Counted from the stretch's first letter, positions 25,328-35,432 are shown. The stretch: DNA of 64,000 bases from JAPLKX01 sp035530195 (GCA_035530195.1 DATKVG010000043.1:1-64000), one strand, 5' to 3'. Notes: generated from the letters alone by a model not told the origin. A program made the numbers and translations.

Positions 25328-28300
25328 CTACACTGCCGAAAGTTCCGCGTCCATCTCCTCGGGCTCGTGCCGGGGGCGTTCGGCGCGGCCCACGGCGGTG
25401 CGCGGCATCTTGAAATCCACCACCGCCAAACGTTCGCGGTATCGGTCGAGGAAGTACGCGATGGTTTCGACGCGCAGTTTGATAGTCCCGGCCGGGCGGT
25501 TCTCGTCGATATCCTTGAAGTAGAAGAACGGCCTGCCCGAGCATTCGAAAATCTCTTCGAGCACAGCGTAGGTGGGCGCGTCGTGGCCGCATTTGAAATT
25601 GGACAGCTCAAGCCCAACAAGGTGCGGGTGCCGCGCCACAAATTTCGCCGCCCATAGTTTTCTGGAGCTGTTTTCGGCAAAGGTGTTTTTCCAGACGTCG
25701 TCGATGCTGAACGGCGAGCAGATTTCGCCCGCCGCGACTTCCGCCCCGAACAGCGGCAGGATGATGTCGTCTTCGAGCGGCAGCGTATCGTGTGTGAGGA
25801 TGGGGTAACCGCGTTTCTGAAACTGTTCGAGAATGCCCTGGTTGATGCCGGGATCGTTGTGGTAGGGGCGCGCCAACACGACAATCGCAAGCCGTTTCTC
25901 CCGCTGAACGGTCTCGAGTGCCTGCCGCGCCTCGTTCCGCTGCGCCTCCTGGTATTGGCGCAGCGCGTGCAGCCCCTGCTTGACCGCGCGCGCCGACTCC
26001 GCTTCGCTCAGGCCGAGGTCGTCCGCCCAGTCTTCGTACATCTGGCGGGCGCACAACCGTGCGTTGTCCAGGTTGATGAACGTGCGTTTGAACCGCAGCC
26101 CGCGCTCCGCGAACAGGTCCGTCTCTTTCACAAAGGCGGCGTGTGTGGCCTCGATGGTGGCCATGCTGGTCGGGCATGCGCGGGTCGCCATCACGCCGTG
26201 CAGCCACGTGGGCAGCGTGTCGACCACGGGGAAGAACAGGTGGGTGAGGCGGTGGTCGTGGCCGTGCTTTTTATAAAGCAGGTTGTGGACGTGGGCGATG
26301 GCCAGCTTGCTCGGATAGCAGGGGTCGATGCTGCCGCGTTTTGCCCCGTCTTTGAACAGCGCGTCCGTGGTGTAGTCGGACCAGACGAGGTTTTCCGGAG
26401 GCACGCCGAGGCTCATGAAGTACCCCGTGAAAAACGGCGCGTTCAAATACATGTTGAGGGCGCGCGGCATGCCGATCCGGATGGTTTTCCGCCCTTCGAT
26501 CAATGCGCGGCGCCGCTTGGCGGATTTGCGGAACGACGGCAGCGCGATCCACGGCACGCGGGGCGCGGGATCCGCCACACCTGCCACCTCGACGGGCTTG
26601 AATACGTCCCGCGCGCAAATCGCCGCCAGGTTCAGGTTGGCCGCCTGCACGGCCCGCTCGCGCGCGCCGATTTCGCGGGCGTCTGCGACATTTTCGACGG
26701 CGCCTTTTTCGCAATTGGCGATGATGATCTGCCGCTTCGCGAAGTCGTTGCCTTCCGAACCGACTTCGATGAACGTGCGCATGCACTTGTTGGTGCAGAA
26801 TGCGCACCGGGTGGTTTCATCCCTGCGGGTCGAGTATCGGATTGCCTGCAACGCGTCGAGGCCGATGAACGTGGTGTCGTACGGCCGCTCTTCGTACAGG
26901 CGCAACACTTCCAATGCGCAGCCGATCGCCCCCGACTCCCCGCAGTGAGGATGCACCACCACCTCCGGCTCGACCCCGCTGCCTTCGAACCTCGAGCGGA
27001 TAAAATCGGCCTGCGCCTTGACTGCGGCAAGGTTGTGCTGCGTACCGCCCTGAAGAATAAACGTCCTGCCAAGCCGCGCCAGGTTCGGCATCTGGCACAC
27101 GTACAGCCAGATGTTTTTCGGCAGGACCGCCGCCAGCCCCGCCAGGATCTCGTTGGGCCGCCACCCTTGCCGCTGGAAATCGACGATGTCTGTCTGCAAG
27201 AAAACGGCGCAGCCATAGCTGAATTGCGGCATCACCTCGGCGCTGAACGCGATTTCCGCATACTCATCCACCTGATAACCGAACGCGGCCGCCGTCGATT
27301 GCAGATAAAACCCGTTGCCGGCCGAGCACTGCGTGTTCAGCCGAAAATCTTTGACTACCCCGTTCTTGAGGATGATGATCTTAATGTCCTGCCCGCCCAC
27401 GTCGCAGATGACGTCCGCCCCGGGGAAGTACAGCAAGCCGCTGTGCATGTGGGCCACCGTCTCGACCAGCGCCACGTCTGCCCGAGCCACGCTGCGAAGC
27501 ATATCTTTCGCGTACCCGGTGGTGGCGCAACCCAGAATCCTGAGGCGGCGGCCCCCGGTTTCGACTTGCCGCTCGAGTTCGCCCACAACCGCCTGCATGT
27601 CTTCTATCGGATTCCCCAGCGACAGCCGGTACGATTTCGCCAGTACCCGCTTGTGCCGATCCAGCAGCACCGCCTTGGTACTGGTTGACCCGCCGTCGAT
27701 CCCCAAGAACGTCTCGACCTCGCTCCCGCCCGGCAGCACGGGCGGCCGCCACGCCTCGCGCCGGTACGCCTCGCGGAACTTCCGCAACTCGTCCGCGGTG
27801 CCCGCCAGCCCTTCAAGCTGGCCAAACTCCTCCGCAACCCCTCGCACTTGAATGCCCGGCCGCCTGCGGTGCACCGCGCGCCCTTCTTTCAGGTACCATT
27901 GCAAGCCGTCCGTGCCCTGGTATACGCCGATCTCCCGGTTCTCCGCGATCTCGGCCCGGGCGTACTCGACGGCGCCCAGCGCCGAAAATAGGAGCGCATC
28001 TTGCGGTACGTGGATCAAATCTTCAGGCCGAGCGCCGGCCGGAACCGGCACTTCCCGTTCCTCCCAGATGAGGGGGAGGTGGCGCCGCCAGCATTCCTGC
28101 ATGCCCCGGATGAACGTGTTTGGCCCGCCCAGCAGCAGCACGTCCGGGTACAGCGTGTTGCCCCGCGCCAGCACCGACAGGTTTTGCCGGATCAGCGACT
28201 CAAACAGGCTCGCCATCAGCTCTTCCGCCGGCACGCCCTGCTTCTGCAGCCCGTTGATATCCGTTTCCGCGAAAACGCCGCACTTGCCCGCCACCGGATG

Positions 28301-28846
28301 GACGCGCAGCCCATCGTAGCGCATCTCGCCCACCCGCGCCGGGTCAATTCGCAGTTTCGAGCTGATCTTGTCGATGACGGCGCCGGTGCCGCCCGCGCAT
28401 TTGTCGTTCATGGACGCGCTTTTCCGCCGGATGCCCGAGGCCGCGTCGGTCTTGAAGACGATAATCTTGGCGTCTTCCCCGCCCAGTTCAATCACGCTGC
28501 GCACCTGCGGGAACCGTTTCGACACCACCAGGCACAGCGCGTTCACCTCCTGCACGAAATACCCGCCGACATTCTGCGCCAATGTCGCGCCGCCGGTGCC
28601 AGTGGTGAAAACGCGCATCGCGTTGGGGGGCGTGGAAGGAAACGCCTGACCGATCCGCTCCAGGAAGTCCAGGCAAAGCTCTTGCTGCCTGGTTTCGTGG
28701 CGGCGGTAGTCCGTCCAGAGAATCCGGCTTTGCGGATCCGCCGGATCGACGACGACGGCCTTGACCGTGATGCTGCCCACGTCGATACCGATTACAAGTC
28801 CTTCCGCGTATTCCGGTGTGCCTTGAAACCGGCTCTTGGCGGTCAT
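25328..28846 (-). CDS. 2-hydroxyacyl-CoA dehydratase activase, double BadF/BcrA-type ATPase with DUF2229
   Basis: 1172 residues. Two tandem activase-type (actin/HSP70-fold) ATPase domains: the first has IGIDVGSITVKAVVV (about 19-33) and the iron-sulfur cysteine motif NDKCAGGTG (C150). The second has LGIDGGSTSTKAVLLD near 380 and NTQCSAGNG (C507). A DUF2229 region with several cysteines (about 655-1000) and a C-terminal dehydratase-like part follow. In the family, an ATP-driven [4Fe-4S] activase injects electrons into a 2-hydroxyacyl-CoA or aryl-CoA reductase/dehydratase. The start overlaps the ankyrin gene's stop (ATGA); SD is CAGGAGA. The probable partner is the HgdB-like gene two steps upstream in the same operon; the substrate is unknown. 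Confidence 0.9.
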   Translation of the reverse strand: MTAKSRFQGTPEYAEGLVIGIDVGSITVKAVVVDPADPQSRILWTDYRRHETRQQELCLDFLERIGQAFPSTPPNAMRVFTTGTGGATLAQNVGGYFVQEVNALCLVVSKRFPQVRSVIELGGEDAKIIVFKTDAASGIRRKSASMNDKCAGGTGAVIDKISSKLRIDPARVGEMRYDGLRVHPVAGKCGVFAETDINGLQKQGVPAEELMASLFESLIRQNLSVLARGNTLYPDVLLLGGPNTFIRGMQECWRRHLPLIWEEREVPVPAGARPEDLIHVPQDALLFSALGAVEYARAEIAENREIGVYQGTDGLQWYLKEGRAVHRRRPGIQVRGVAEEFGQLEGLAGTADELRKFREAYRREAWRPPVLPGGSEVETFLGIDGGSTSTKAVLLDRHKRVLAKSYRLSLGNPIEDMQAVVGELERQVETGGRRLRILGCATTGYAKDMLRSVARADVALVETVAHMHSGLLYFPGADVICDVGGQDIKIIILKNGVVKDFRLNTQCSAGNGFYLQSTAAAFGYQVDEYAEIAFSAEVMPQFSYGCAVFLQTDIVDFQRQGWRPNEILAGLAAVLPKNIWLYVCQMPNLARLGRTFILQGGTQHNLAAVKAQADFIRSRFEGSGVEPEVVVHPHCGESGAIGCALEVLRLYEERPYDTTFIGLDALQAIRYSTRRDETTRCAFCTNKCMRTFIEVGSEGNDFAKRQIIIANCEKGAVENVADAREIGARERAVQAANLNLAAICARDVFKPVEVAGVADPAPRVPWIALPSFRKSAKRRRALIEGRKTIRIGMPRALNMYLNAPFFTGYFMSLGVPPENLVWSDYTTDALFKDGAKRGSIDPCYPSKLAIAHVHNLLYKKHGHDHRLTHLFFPVVDTLPTWLHGVMATRACPTSMATIEATHAAFVKETDLFAERGLRFKRTFINLDNARLCARQMYEDWADDLGLSEAESARAVKQGLHALRQYQEAQRNEARQALETVQREKRLAIVVLARPYHNDPGINQGILEQFQKRGYPILTHDTLPLEDDIILPLFGAEVAAGEICSPFSIDDVWKNTFAENSSRKLWAAKFVARHPHLVGLELSNFKCGHDAPTYAVLEEIFECSGRPFFYFKDIDENRPAGTIKLRVETIAYFLDRYRERLAVVDFKMPRTAVGRAERPRHEPEEMDAELSAV

Positions 28847-31800
28847 TTGGTCTCCTGTTCGGTCTTTTCCTGCAGGGTATTAGCGAGTTCTTCGAACTTG
28901 TTTTCCCTCGCGACATCGGCGGGCAGCTTGTCATTGTTGTCTTTGGTGTTCGGGTTCGCGCCCGCGGAAAGCAACAAATCGACAATCTCCACGTTGCCGC
29001 GGCCGGCGGCTTCATGCAGGAGCGACCGCCCCGTTCTGGCGTCAATGATCGCGTTCGGGTCGGCCCCGCGCTCGAGCAGCAGCGCCAGGATGTCCTTTTT
29101 GCCCATGGTCGCGGCCAGTTGGATGGGCGCCAGGCTGAGAAACCGCCGGCTGGCCACCCCCGCGTATTCATCGAGCACAGCGCGAAATTCCTCAACATTG
29201 CCTTTGGCAATCAGGCTGAACAACGTCTGCCGCGCCCGCTTCTGGCCGCGAGCCGCCACCGTTGTGCCTTGTGCTGCCGCCTTTTCGGCGCGGGCCCGTA
29301 TGGCCGCGGCCACCTCTCCGTGGCCGTTCAGGCTGGCGACATCCGCGGGCGAGCGGCCCTCCGCATCCATCGCCACGGGGTTCGCGCCCATCATCAGCAA
29401 CAGTTGAACGATCTCGAGGCTGCCTGCCTCCGCTGCGTCGTGTAGCGGGGTGGCCCGCTGTTTTCCTGACTCAGCCACCGCCACGTTAGCCCCATATCCT
29501 AAAAGCAGTTCAACAATCTCCTTATTCCCGGCTTTGCTCGCCACATGAAGCGCCGTCAACCCTTTCCGCCGTAAGTTCACCAGCGAACGATTCTGTGAAA
29601 CAAGACGCTCGACCTCCTCCACGTTGCCCGCGTTGAGAGCATCCTCAAACTCGCCCGATCCGCCCGTGCGGAGTATGCTCACGGCCCGGCGGTCGCCGCG
29701 CGAGTCCGCAATCTGCAACGGCGTCCGGCCGTCGTTGGCGCGGGCATTCGGATTGGCCCGGCGCTGGATCAGCGGCCGGATTAGATTCGAGTGGCCCAGT
29801 TCCGCCGCGATGTGCAACGCCGTGTACCCGCTGCTGTCGCCGCTGTTCGGATCCGCCCCACCGTCGAGCAGTGCCTGCATGGTTTCCAGCCGGCCTTCGC
29901 CCGCCGCCACATGGACCGGCTGCCGGCCGCGGAAATCCTTCGCCAGAACGTCCGCGCCGTTGCCCACCAGCACCTTCGTCACATCGGCGTCGCTGCGTTG
30001 CGCCGCAATATGCAGGGCATGACGGCCGGTCGAATCGGCCGCGTCCAGCGGCACACCCAGCGCCAGCAGAAGCCGAACCATGTTCGCCGAACCCTTTTCC
30101 GCGGCGTAGTGCAGTACCGTCCAGCCATTGCTGTCGGCGGCATTCACGTCGCTTCCCGCCTCCGCAATCTGGCGCACCAAGGCCTCGTCGGAAGTTTGAA
30201 CGGCGACGTGCAGGGGTGTCCGGCCAAGGCTGTCAACGATTTTGATATCCGCACCCTGCTGCAGCAGGGTCTTGGCCGTGGCGGTAAAACCATGCTCCAA
30301 GGCGCAAAGCAGCGGGGTCCGGCCCGTGCTGTCCTGCGCGTTTACCGGTGCGCCGTTGCGCAGCAATACGACACAAAGCACGCGCTGTCCTGCCTGCGCC
30401 GCGCTATGAAGCGGAGTCATTCCCATCGCGTCGGCCGCGTCCGGCTTCAGACCCTTCGAGATGAGCAACTCCATGAGTTCTATCCGGTGCTCCATGTTGT
30501 CCGTGACGCGGCCCGCGCTGTCCTGTCCGAACGGCCGCACCCCCGCCCCCTCAACCGCGTAGTGCAGCGCGGTCGCCTGCCGCGCACTGACCGCGTGGAG
30601 GTCTGCGCCGCGATCGAGCAGGGCCAGCAGCCCCGCTTTTTCCCCGGCCTTCGCGGCCGCGTGGAGCGGAGTCCCGCCGTCGGCGTCAAGCGCGCCGATG
30701 AGCGCCCCGCGATCAAGCAACGCCGTCACCGCGCCCGCCGCGCCCGCGGCCGCGGCGGAATGGAGCGCGGTTGCCCCGTTTTTGTTGGTGCCTTCAATCC
30801 GGGCCCCGTGATCCAGCAAAAAGGCGATCATCCCGGGGCGGTCTAATTGCGCGGCAACGTGCAGCGGTGTAGCGCCTTTGTCGTCGCCGGCGTTGATATC
30901 GCCGCCGAGGCTCAAGATGAGTTCAACACATTCGGTGTCGTCGGCCTGGACTTTCCGGTGCAGAACGGTGGCCCCCCCTCTCAGGCGCTGGTTCATGTCT
31001 ACGCCGACCGCGGCCAGCGCCTTGATAACGCCGGCATGATTCCACTGGGCCGCGTAAGCCAGGGGCGTATCTTTCTCGATGTTGGGCATGGAAAGCGCGG
31101 CTCCGTGGGCCGCCAAGAATTCAATCACATCAGCCCTGCCCGCGTGGGCCGCCGCATGCACCACCGTGTTTCTTATCCCATCAACTTTGTCTATCAGGTT
31201 GGGAGCCGCCGCCAACATCTGTTCCATCGCCTGAAGATCCCCATAGCAGGCGGCCAGTGAAAAATCGTAGGCGGCCCCGTAGTCGCGCAGCAACTGTACA
31301 CAATCCCAATGCGAATTTGATGCCGCCGCTATCAGCGGCGGTTGATTCGTCTTTTCCGATGTTTTCACCGGGCTCGCGCCATAGTCCAGCAACAGTGCCA
31401 GAATGTCATGGCGCCCCGCCGCTGCCGCTGCCGCCACCGGTGTGTCGCCGGCCTCGTCGGGCGCATCCAAACTCGCGCCCCGCAAAATATGCGTCTCCAC
31501 GTCCCGGATATCTCCTGCTTTGACGGCTTCAACCAGCGTGGGGTGGACGGGCGCCGCAAGGTTTGCCGGGGGCGTGGCCGGCGCCTTTTTTGTCGGTTGG
31601 CGCACGGGCGCGACCGGCCTCACCACCGAGGGCGTAGCAGCAGGCGCCAACGGCGACGGCATGGCGAGGGTCCCAGACGACGGCTGTACCTGGGCGCCCT
31701 CCAGAGGCACATCCGACAACCAAGCCGGCGGCTGATCCTCTGCCTTTGGCTCGAGTTTTGGGGGTCGTCCGGCCTCATCGGGCTTAACCAGCTTGCCTTT

Positions 31801-32193
31801 CAAGAACTGCATGCTCATCCCCGGGCCGACCGGGATCGCGCCGGGTGGGAAACCCGGTGTCGCAGGGGGAACGGCCGGCACAACGGCCGGAGGCGGCGGC
31901 GCACCCGCCGACCCAGCCTCGGGTTTTGCGGGTTGGACATTTTCAGCCGCTGGTTTCAGAGGCTGGATAGTGGTCGATGAATCGCCTTGCGCGGCTTTTC
32001 TGAGCAGGTCGGCCACATCCGGCGGGAGGTCGTCCGTGATAGGAATTGGCAGGGGAGCGGCCTCTTTTTGAGTGGGAGCAGGGTTTTGCGGCGGTTGTGA
32101 CGTGGCGGCATCGACAGCGTAAGCCACTGAAACCAAGCCACTTAACAAAATTGCCGCACACCATAATCCTGCAACAAAATCCCTGAACTCCAT
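28843..32193 (-). CDS. Large exported ankyrin-repeat protein
   Basis: 1116 residues. Signal peptide (about 1-27, ending at AYAVDA), a Pro/Ala-rich low-complexity linker (about 35-200), then roughly 25 tandem ankyrin repeats to the C-terminus, recognisable by DKDGATPLHVAAQ / G.TPLH.AA.AG......LL..GA blocks every about 33 residues. ATG 32193 is preferred to an upstream ATG at 32208 because GAGGAAG precedes it by about 6 bases. Ankyrin proteins bind other proteins; no catalytic motif is visible. The gene lies inside an operon between the HgdB-like and activase genes (its stop overlaps the activase start), an unusual position. Confidence 0.85.
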   Translation of the reverse strand: MEFRDFVAGLWCAAILLSGLVSVAYAVDAATSQPPQNPAPTQKEAAPLPIPITDDLPPDVADLLRKAAQGDSSTTIQPLKPAAENVQPAKPEAGSAGAPPPPAVVPAVPPATPGFPPGAIPVGPGMSMQFLKGKLVKPDEAGRPPKLEPKAEDQPPAWLSDVPLEGAQVQPSSGTLAMPSPLAPAATPSVVRPVAPVRQPTKKAPATPPANLAAPVHPTLVEAVKAGDIRDVETHILRGASLDAPDEAGDTPVAAAAAAGRHDILALLLDYGASPVKTSEKTNQPPLIAAASNSHWDCVQLLRDYGAAYDFSLAACYGDLQAMEQMLAAAPNLIDKVDGIRNTVVHAAAHAGRADVIEFLAAHGAALSMPNIEKDTPLAYAAQWNHAGVIKALAAVGVDMNQRLRGGATVLHRKVQADDTECVELILSLGGDINAGDDKGATPLHVAAQLDRPGMIAFLLDHGARIEGTNKNGATALHSAAAAGAAGAVTALLDRGALIGALDADGGTPLHAAAKAGEKAGLLALLDRGADLHAVSARQATALHYAVEGAGVRPFGQDSAGRVTDNMEHRIELMELLISKGLKPDAADAMGMTPLHSAAQAGQRVLCVVLLRNGAPVNAQDSTGRTPLLCALEHGFTATAKTLLQQGADIKIVDSLGRTPLHVAVQTSDEALVRQIAEAGSDVNAADSNGWTVLHYAAEKGSANMVRLLLALGVPLDAADSTGRHALHIAAQRSDADVTKVLVGNGADVLAKDFRGRQPVHVAAGEGRLETMQALLDGGADPNSGDSSGYTALHIAAELGHSNLIRPLIQRRANPNARANDGRTPLQIADSRGDRRAVSILRTGGSGEFEDALNAGNVEEVERLVSQNRSLVNLRRKGLTALHVASKAGNKEIVELLLGYGANVAVAESGKQRATPLHDAAEAGSLEIVQLLLMMGANPVAMDAEGRSPADVASLNGHGEVAAAIRARAEKAAAQGTTVAARGQKRARQTLFSLIAKGNVEEFRAVLDEYAGVASRRFLSLAPIQLAATMGKKDILALLLERGADPNAIIDARTGRSLLHEAAGRGNVEIVDLLLSAGANPNTKDNNDKLPADVARENKFEELANTLQEKTEQETK

Positions 32194-32218
32194 TTGGTGC
32201 TTCCTCATTAAGATCTAT

Positions 32219-33934
32219 CTACGCCGACGTTTCCTGGCTATGCTTCCAACGCGACCATTCCGGGCTCCGATCCATCAAAGCCGCCACGTAACTAACGAAA
32301 TTCGCCGCCCGCCCAACGACACCCCGCTCTCTCGGCACATGCTGCAGCGGCTGCTGCAACTCCGGCCGGCTCCGGCAGAACTCCCTTATGACGCCCAACG
32401 GATACGCCGACCGCTCGACCGCCTTCTGGAACTCCTGTTTGCAGCGTGCCTTGGCATCGCCCAGCACCATCTGCACCCGGCTGTAAGCGTTGATATCGCC
32501 CTCGCCGGACGTCTCGATGGGCAGGAACAGGATCTCGGGGTAACGGCCAACCACCGCCGCCTGCGTACCGTCCGACTGCGTGGACGGCAGGCATCCGAAC
32601 GGTTTCAAGCTCAACACCATATGGGCCAGCCCGTTTATTGAATAATAAATGGTTTTTCCGACCTCGAGATGGCTCTCGCCGCCGCTGATTTTGTAGTTGA
32701 AAAACGGCCGGGCCAATTTGCGCAGCGTCGGATGGTCTGCCTGAGGGTGGGCGGTCCCGCCAAGGCAATTACTGATTCTCGCATACTCCCTTTCCAGCAG
32801 TCTTGATCCCAACGCCAGCAGCAACACCTGCTTGCGGTGCTTAAACACCCGCCGAAACCGGCCCGCAAAACCGGGAAAACCTGGCGTGGCATCCACGCCC
32901 TCATCAAGCAGCCGCCATCTCTCGGCATAAAGCAGATAGTTTACCCATGAGCACATGCTTTCGGCAATTACTTCCGCGCCCTCCTGCTCCAGGTACGAGA
33001 ACATCCTGTAGTTGCCGTCGCCTTCGGTCATCTGCGCCCACGCCTCCCCGATGACTTTCACCGCGGGCTTTGGGCGGGTGTAATCCACGACGATGCCCCT
33101 GTCGATCCGCTTGCGAAAATCCTCCAGCGACTCGCCAAAACCGTCCTTCAGCAGTTGTTCGATCAGGTGCTGGAGCATGTCCGGGTCGGTTCGGAGCGCC
33201 AAGCGGCTCATCAGCCGCGTGCCCAGCCCGGCCTTGAATTCTCGCGCACTCCATTCCCGCAACATCCGGCCACAATCCTCGAGGATGCCGTCGAAAACCT
33301 GGTCGGTCTGGCCCGGCACGACCTCGTACGGCCGGATTTGGCACGCCAGATCATTGAGGATATCCCCGAAAAGGAACGCCGTCAGCAGCATCAGGGCAAA
33401 CTTCGTGTTCACTTCAAGCCCCGCGTCGTCCGCACCCTGCTCCAGCCCGCCCGTCTGCTGGAACAGCAGCACCCGGAAACCGTCAAAGCCCCCGTTGCGC
33501 AACGCCAGCCGGAATTCCGATTCGTACATCCCAAACCGGCACGGCCCGCACGAACCCGCCGTCACAAACACGTAATTCCCGAGGATGGCCTCCCGGTCCA
33601 GGCCCTCCTCATCCCGCAGTCGCCGCAGGTAATTGAGCAAGGCTCCAACCGTGAAATAAGCCGGGTTGCACATCCCCGCGTTGCCGTACTCGTGGCCGGT
33701 GTGGTAGTCGGCTTTGCTGGGTGTGGGAATCCGCCCCGTGTTATATCCCAGCCCGCCGATCGCCGCCTCGATCAGCGCATCATGCCGCTCCGTCAGCCCG
33801 CCAAACAGCACCTTGACATGCCCACGCTCGCTTTTCCTGAAAGGCCGCTCCTGGGCCCGTCGAAAATGCCGGACGCCGTCCGCCGGCTCAGGCCGGGGGG
33901 CCGCAAGCGCGTCTTGTTCCAAAACCTTGGTCAC
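32219..33934 (-). CDS. HgdB-like 2-hydroxyacyl-CoA dehydratase component
   Basis: 571 residues from a GTG start with GGAGTGAG 4-8 bases upstream; the TTG-started longer frame adds 9 residues without an SD. Cysteines characteristic of iron-sulfur cluster binding occur in NAGMCNPAYF, TAGSCGPCRFGMYE and SMCSWVNYLLY. The overall pattern is that of the HgdB/FldB-like half of dehydratases (or of double-cubane cluster proteins). The enzyme needs an ATP-dependent activase; the third gene of the same operon encodes one. No partner alpha subunit was found, so it may work alone or as a homodimer (inference). Confidence 0.75.
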   Translation of the reverse strand: MTKVLEQDALAAPRPEPADGVRHFRRAQERPFRKSERGHVKVLFGGLTERHDALIEAAIGGLGYNTGRIPTPSKADYHTGHEYGNAGMCNPAYFTVGALLNYLRRLRDEEGLDREAILGNYVFVTAGSCGPCRFGMYESEFRLALRNGGFDGFRVLLFQQTGGLEQGADDAGLEVNTKFALMLLTAFLFGDILNDLACQIRPYEVVPGQTDQVFDGILEDCGRMLREWSAREFKAGLGTRLMSRLALRTDPDMLQHLIEQLLKDGFGESLEDFRKRIDRGIVVDYTRPKPAVKVIGEAWAQMTEGDGNYRMFSYLEQEGAEVIAESMCSWVNYLLYAERWRLLDEGVDATPGFPGFAGRFRRVFKHRKQVLLLALGSRLLEREYARISNCLGGTAHPQADHPTLRKLARPFFNYKISGGESHLEVGKTIYYSINGLAHMVLSLKPFGCLPSTQSDGTQAAVVGRYPEILFLPIETSGEGDINAYSRVQMVLGDAKARCKQEFQKAVERSAYPLGVIREFCRSRPELQQPLQHVPRERGVVGRAANFVSYVAALMDRSPEWSRWKHSQETSA

Positions 33935-34281
33935 GGGTCTCACTCCAGAAAAATGCGCCAAGAATTACCGGATGCCTATCGCTTTTTATCATGCCACAAC
34001 CCCGGCAACCGGCTCAACACCTCAGCCCGCAACGTCTTGCGCGGCAATGGCATCCCATGCCGGCAAAGACTCCGGTGAAAGCATTTCGGGCCGGCGAAAT
34101 GTTCCGCTGCTCCGGCGGTTTTTCTCTTTTTAGCTGCCTTGGTCCGAGGACTGGGGCATTAATCTTAAATAGTGGGCATCGGGCTGCATCCGGTTATGTT
34201 GATTATGCACTTTTTTTCCTGTAATCTGTGATCAGCCCCGTTTTTTTGAGCGAGGGGAAACAAAACTGAAAGGATCGTGAC
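33935..34281. other. Divergent intergenic region
   Basis: About 347 bp between the dehydratase start (minus) and the lipoprotein start (plus). It is AT-richer toward its right end. Apart from the predicted promoter at 34199-34227 nothing recognisable was found; no RNA gene or repeat. Confidence 0.5.
34199..34227 (+). promoter_or_regulatory. Predicted promoter of the small lipoprotein gene
   Basis: TTGATT (34199-34204), 17-bp T-rich spacer, TAATCT (34222-34227), giving an untranslated leader of about 48 bases. Confidence 0.4.
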
Positions 34282-34704
34282 GTGAAAAAGCAAATCGCAG
34301 CTATAAGTCTTCTTGCATTGTTGGTCTTTGCCGTGGCCGGATGCGTGACTGCCAAAGGGCCCTCGGACGAAGAACTCGTCAAGGCGGCAACCAACACATT
34401 CATCCAGGGTCTTGTGACCAAGAACCCGGATGCCGCCCTGACCGTGGTGTCTCCGCACTTCTATCATGCTGACGCGGGCGACAAGGCCGGCATGCGCAAC
34501 TTCATCGCCGACGCCATCGACAGCGGTTACCTCGATGACGCCGAGGCCGACGTGAGCGCCGCCGAGTACACGCTCGAAGAAGACAAAGCCAAGGTGTACC
34601 CCGTGGTCCTCAATACGGCCGCCGGCTCGGCCACGTTGGGCATCGAACTGACGAAGAAAGACGGCACCTGGTTGATCACCGGCATGGATGTCGAAGGCGT
34701 CTAA
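34282..34704 (+). CDS. Small lipoprotein with SnoaL/NTF2-like profile
   Basis: 140 residues. A lipoprotein signal peptide ends in VAGC, with lipidated C21. The mature part is one small mixed alpha/beta domain (DEELVKAATNTFIQGL; TLGIELTKKDGTWLITGMDVEGV) that looks like a SnoaL/NTF2 or DUF4878-type fold; no catalytic residues stand out. The start is GTG with AAAGG upstream. A well-formed terminator follows (34734-34778), so it is probably monocistronic. Confidence 0.75.
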   Translation: MKKQIAAISLLALLVFAVAGCVTAKGPSDEELVKAATNTFIQGLVTKNPDAALTVVSPHFYHADAGDKAGMRNFIADAIDSGYLDDAEADVSAAEYTLEEDKAKVYPVVLNTAAGSATLGIELTKKDGTWLITGMDVEGV

Positions 34705-35048
34705 GTTACACCAGATTACGTTTCGAGTTGACGGAAAGCCCGCCGTATGCGTCTGTACGACCGGGCTTTCGTATTTTTGAGCGGCGTTCCCTGCGCCGCA
34801 TGTGGAATGGCGGTTGTTCATCAGCCGTTCCAGCAGGTATGATTATCTGGGCGTCAATTCGGACTTAGCAATGAATCTCCTCGGTATTTCGGCTTTCTAT
34901 TATGACATCGCGGCCTTGCTGTTCATCCGACCTCGAGTCTCCAGCCTTCAAACAGTTCCCTTTCGCGCCGCAAATCGATATAATCGGGTCTGCGCGGATT
35001 CGCGCTTCTGGAATCAGAATGGCGTCAACCAGCGATAGGAGCAGAGCC
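34705..35048. other. Intergenic region upstream of VOC gene
   Basis: 344 bp. It holds the terminator (34734-34778) and a short GC element near 34780-34812 (GCGGCGTTCCC...GCGCCGC) related to the GTGGAAG hairpin repeats. The rest shows nothing recognisable. Confidence 0.5.
34734..34778 (+). terminator. Rho-independent terminator of the lipoprotein gene
   Basis: Stem GAAAGCCCG (34734-34742) with CGGGCTTTC (34762-34770), followed by GTATTTTT. Confidence 0.85.
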
Positions 35049-35372
35049 ATGGCACTGGGCGAATTTCATCATTTTGGCGTACCTACAAAAGCGAAATCCA
35101 AGGGCGAAACCTACCTCGAAGGGGCGAAACTCTACCTAACCGACCCGGCGGCACATCCGTTCCGGGTGGAGTTCCTCCGGTTTATGGAGGATAGCTCGAT
35201 GCCCGAATTATTGCGAACCTGGCCGCATGCGGCGTTCGTCGTTCCGGATATGGATGCCGCGCTCGCCGGCCAAAATGTGCTTATAGCGCCGTTCGACGCC
35301 ACCGACGAGTTCCGTTGCGCGTTTATCCAGGATGGGGACGCGCTGATCGAGGTTATGGTGCGCCGGAAATGA
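35049..35372 (+). CDS. VOC-superfamily-like protein
   Basis: 107 residues. One half-size domain with features of the vicinal-oxygen-chelate (glyoxalase-like) fold: an N-terminal FHHFGVPT strand and a late DEFRCAFIQDGDALIEVM strand. AGGAGC upstream sets the start; an upstream in-frame extension of 49 residues lacks an SD. It directly precedes the dihydroxyacetone-kinase-type genes, so an isomerase or lyase role in a sugar or methylglyoxal pathway is possible, but no metal-ligand set could be confirmed. Confidence 0.65.
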   Translation: MALGEFHHFGVPTKAKSKGETYLEGAKLYLTDPAAHPFRVEFLRFMEDSSMPELLRTWPHAAFVVPDMDAALAGQNVLIAPFDATDEFRCAFIQDGDALIEVMVRRK

Positions 35373-35432
35373 TCGGCGGCGCCGGAGATAGCGGGCGCGG
35401 GCTCAAGAAAACCAGCGGAGGGGAAACCCGAG

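Noticed and set aside
28843..32193. Ankyrin-coding DNA repeats as a CRISPR or satellite
   Set aside because: The repeats are about 99 bp, degenerate and in-frame, matching ankyrin units.
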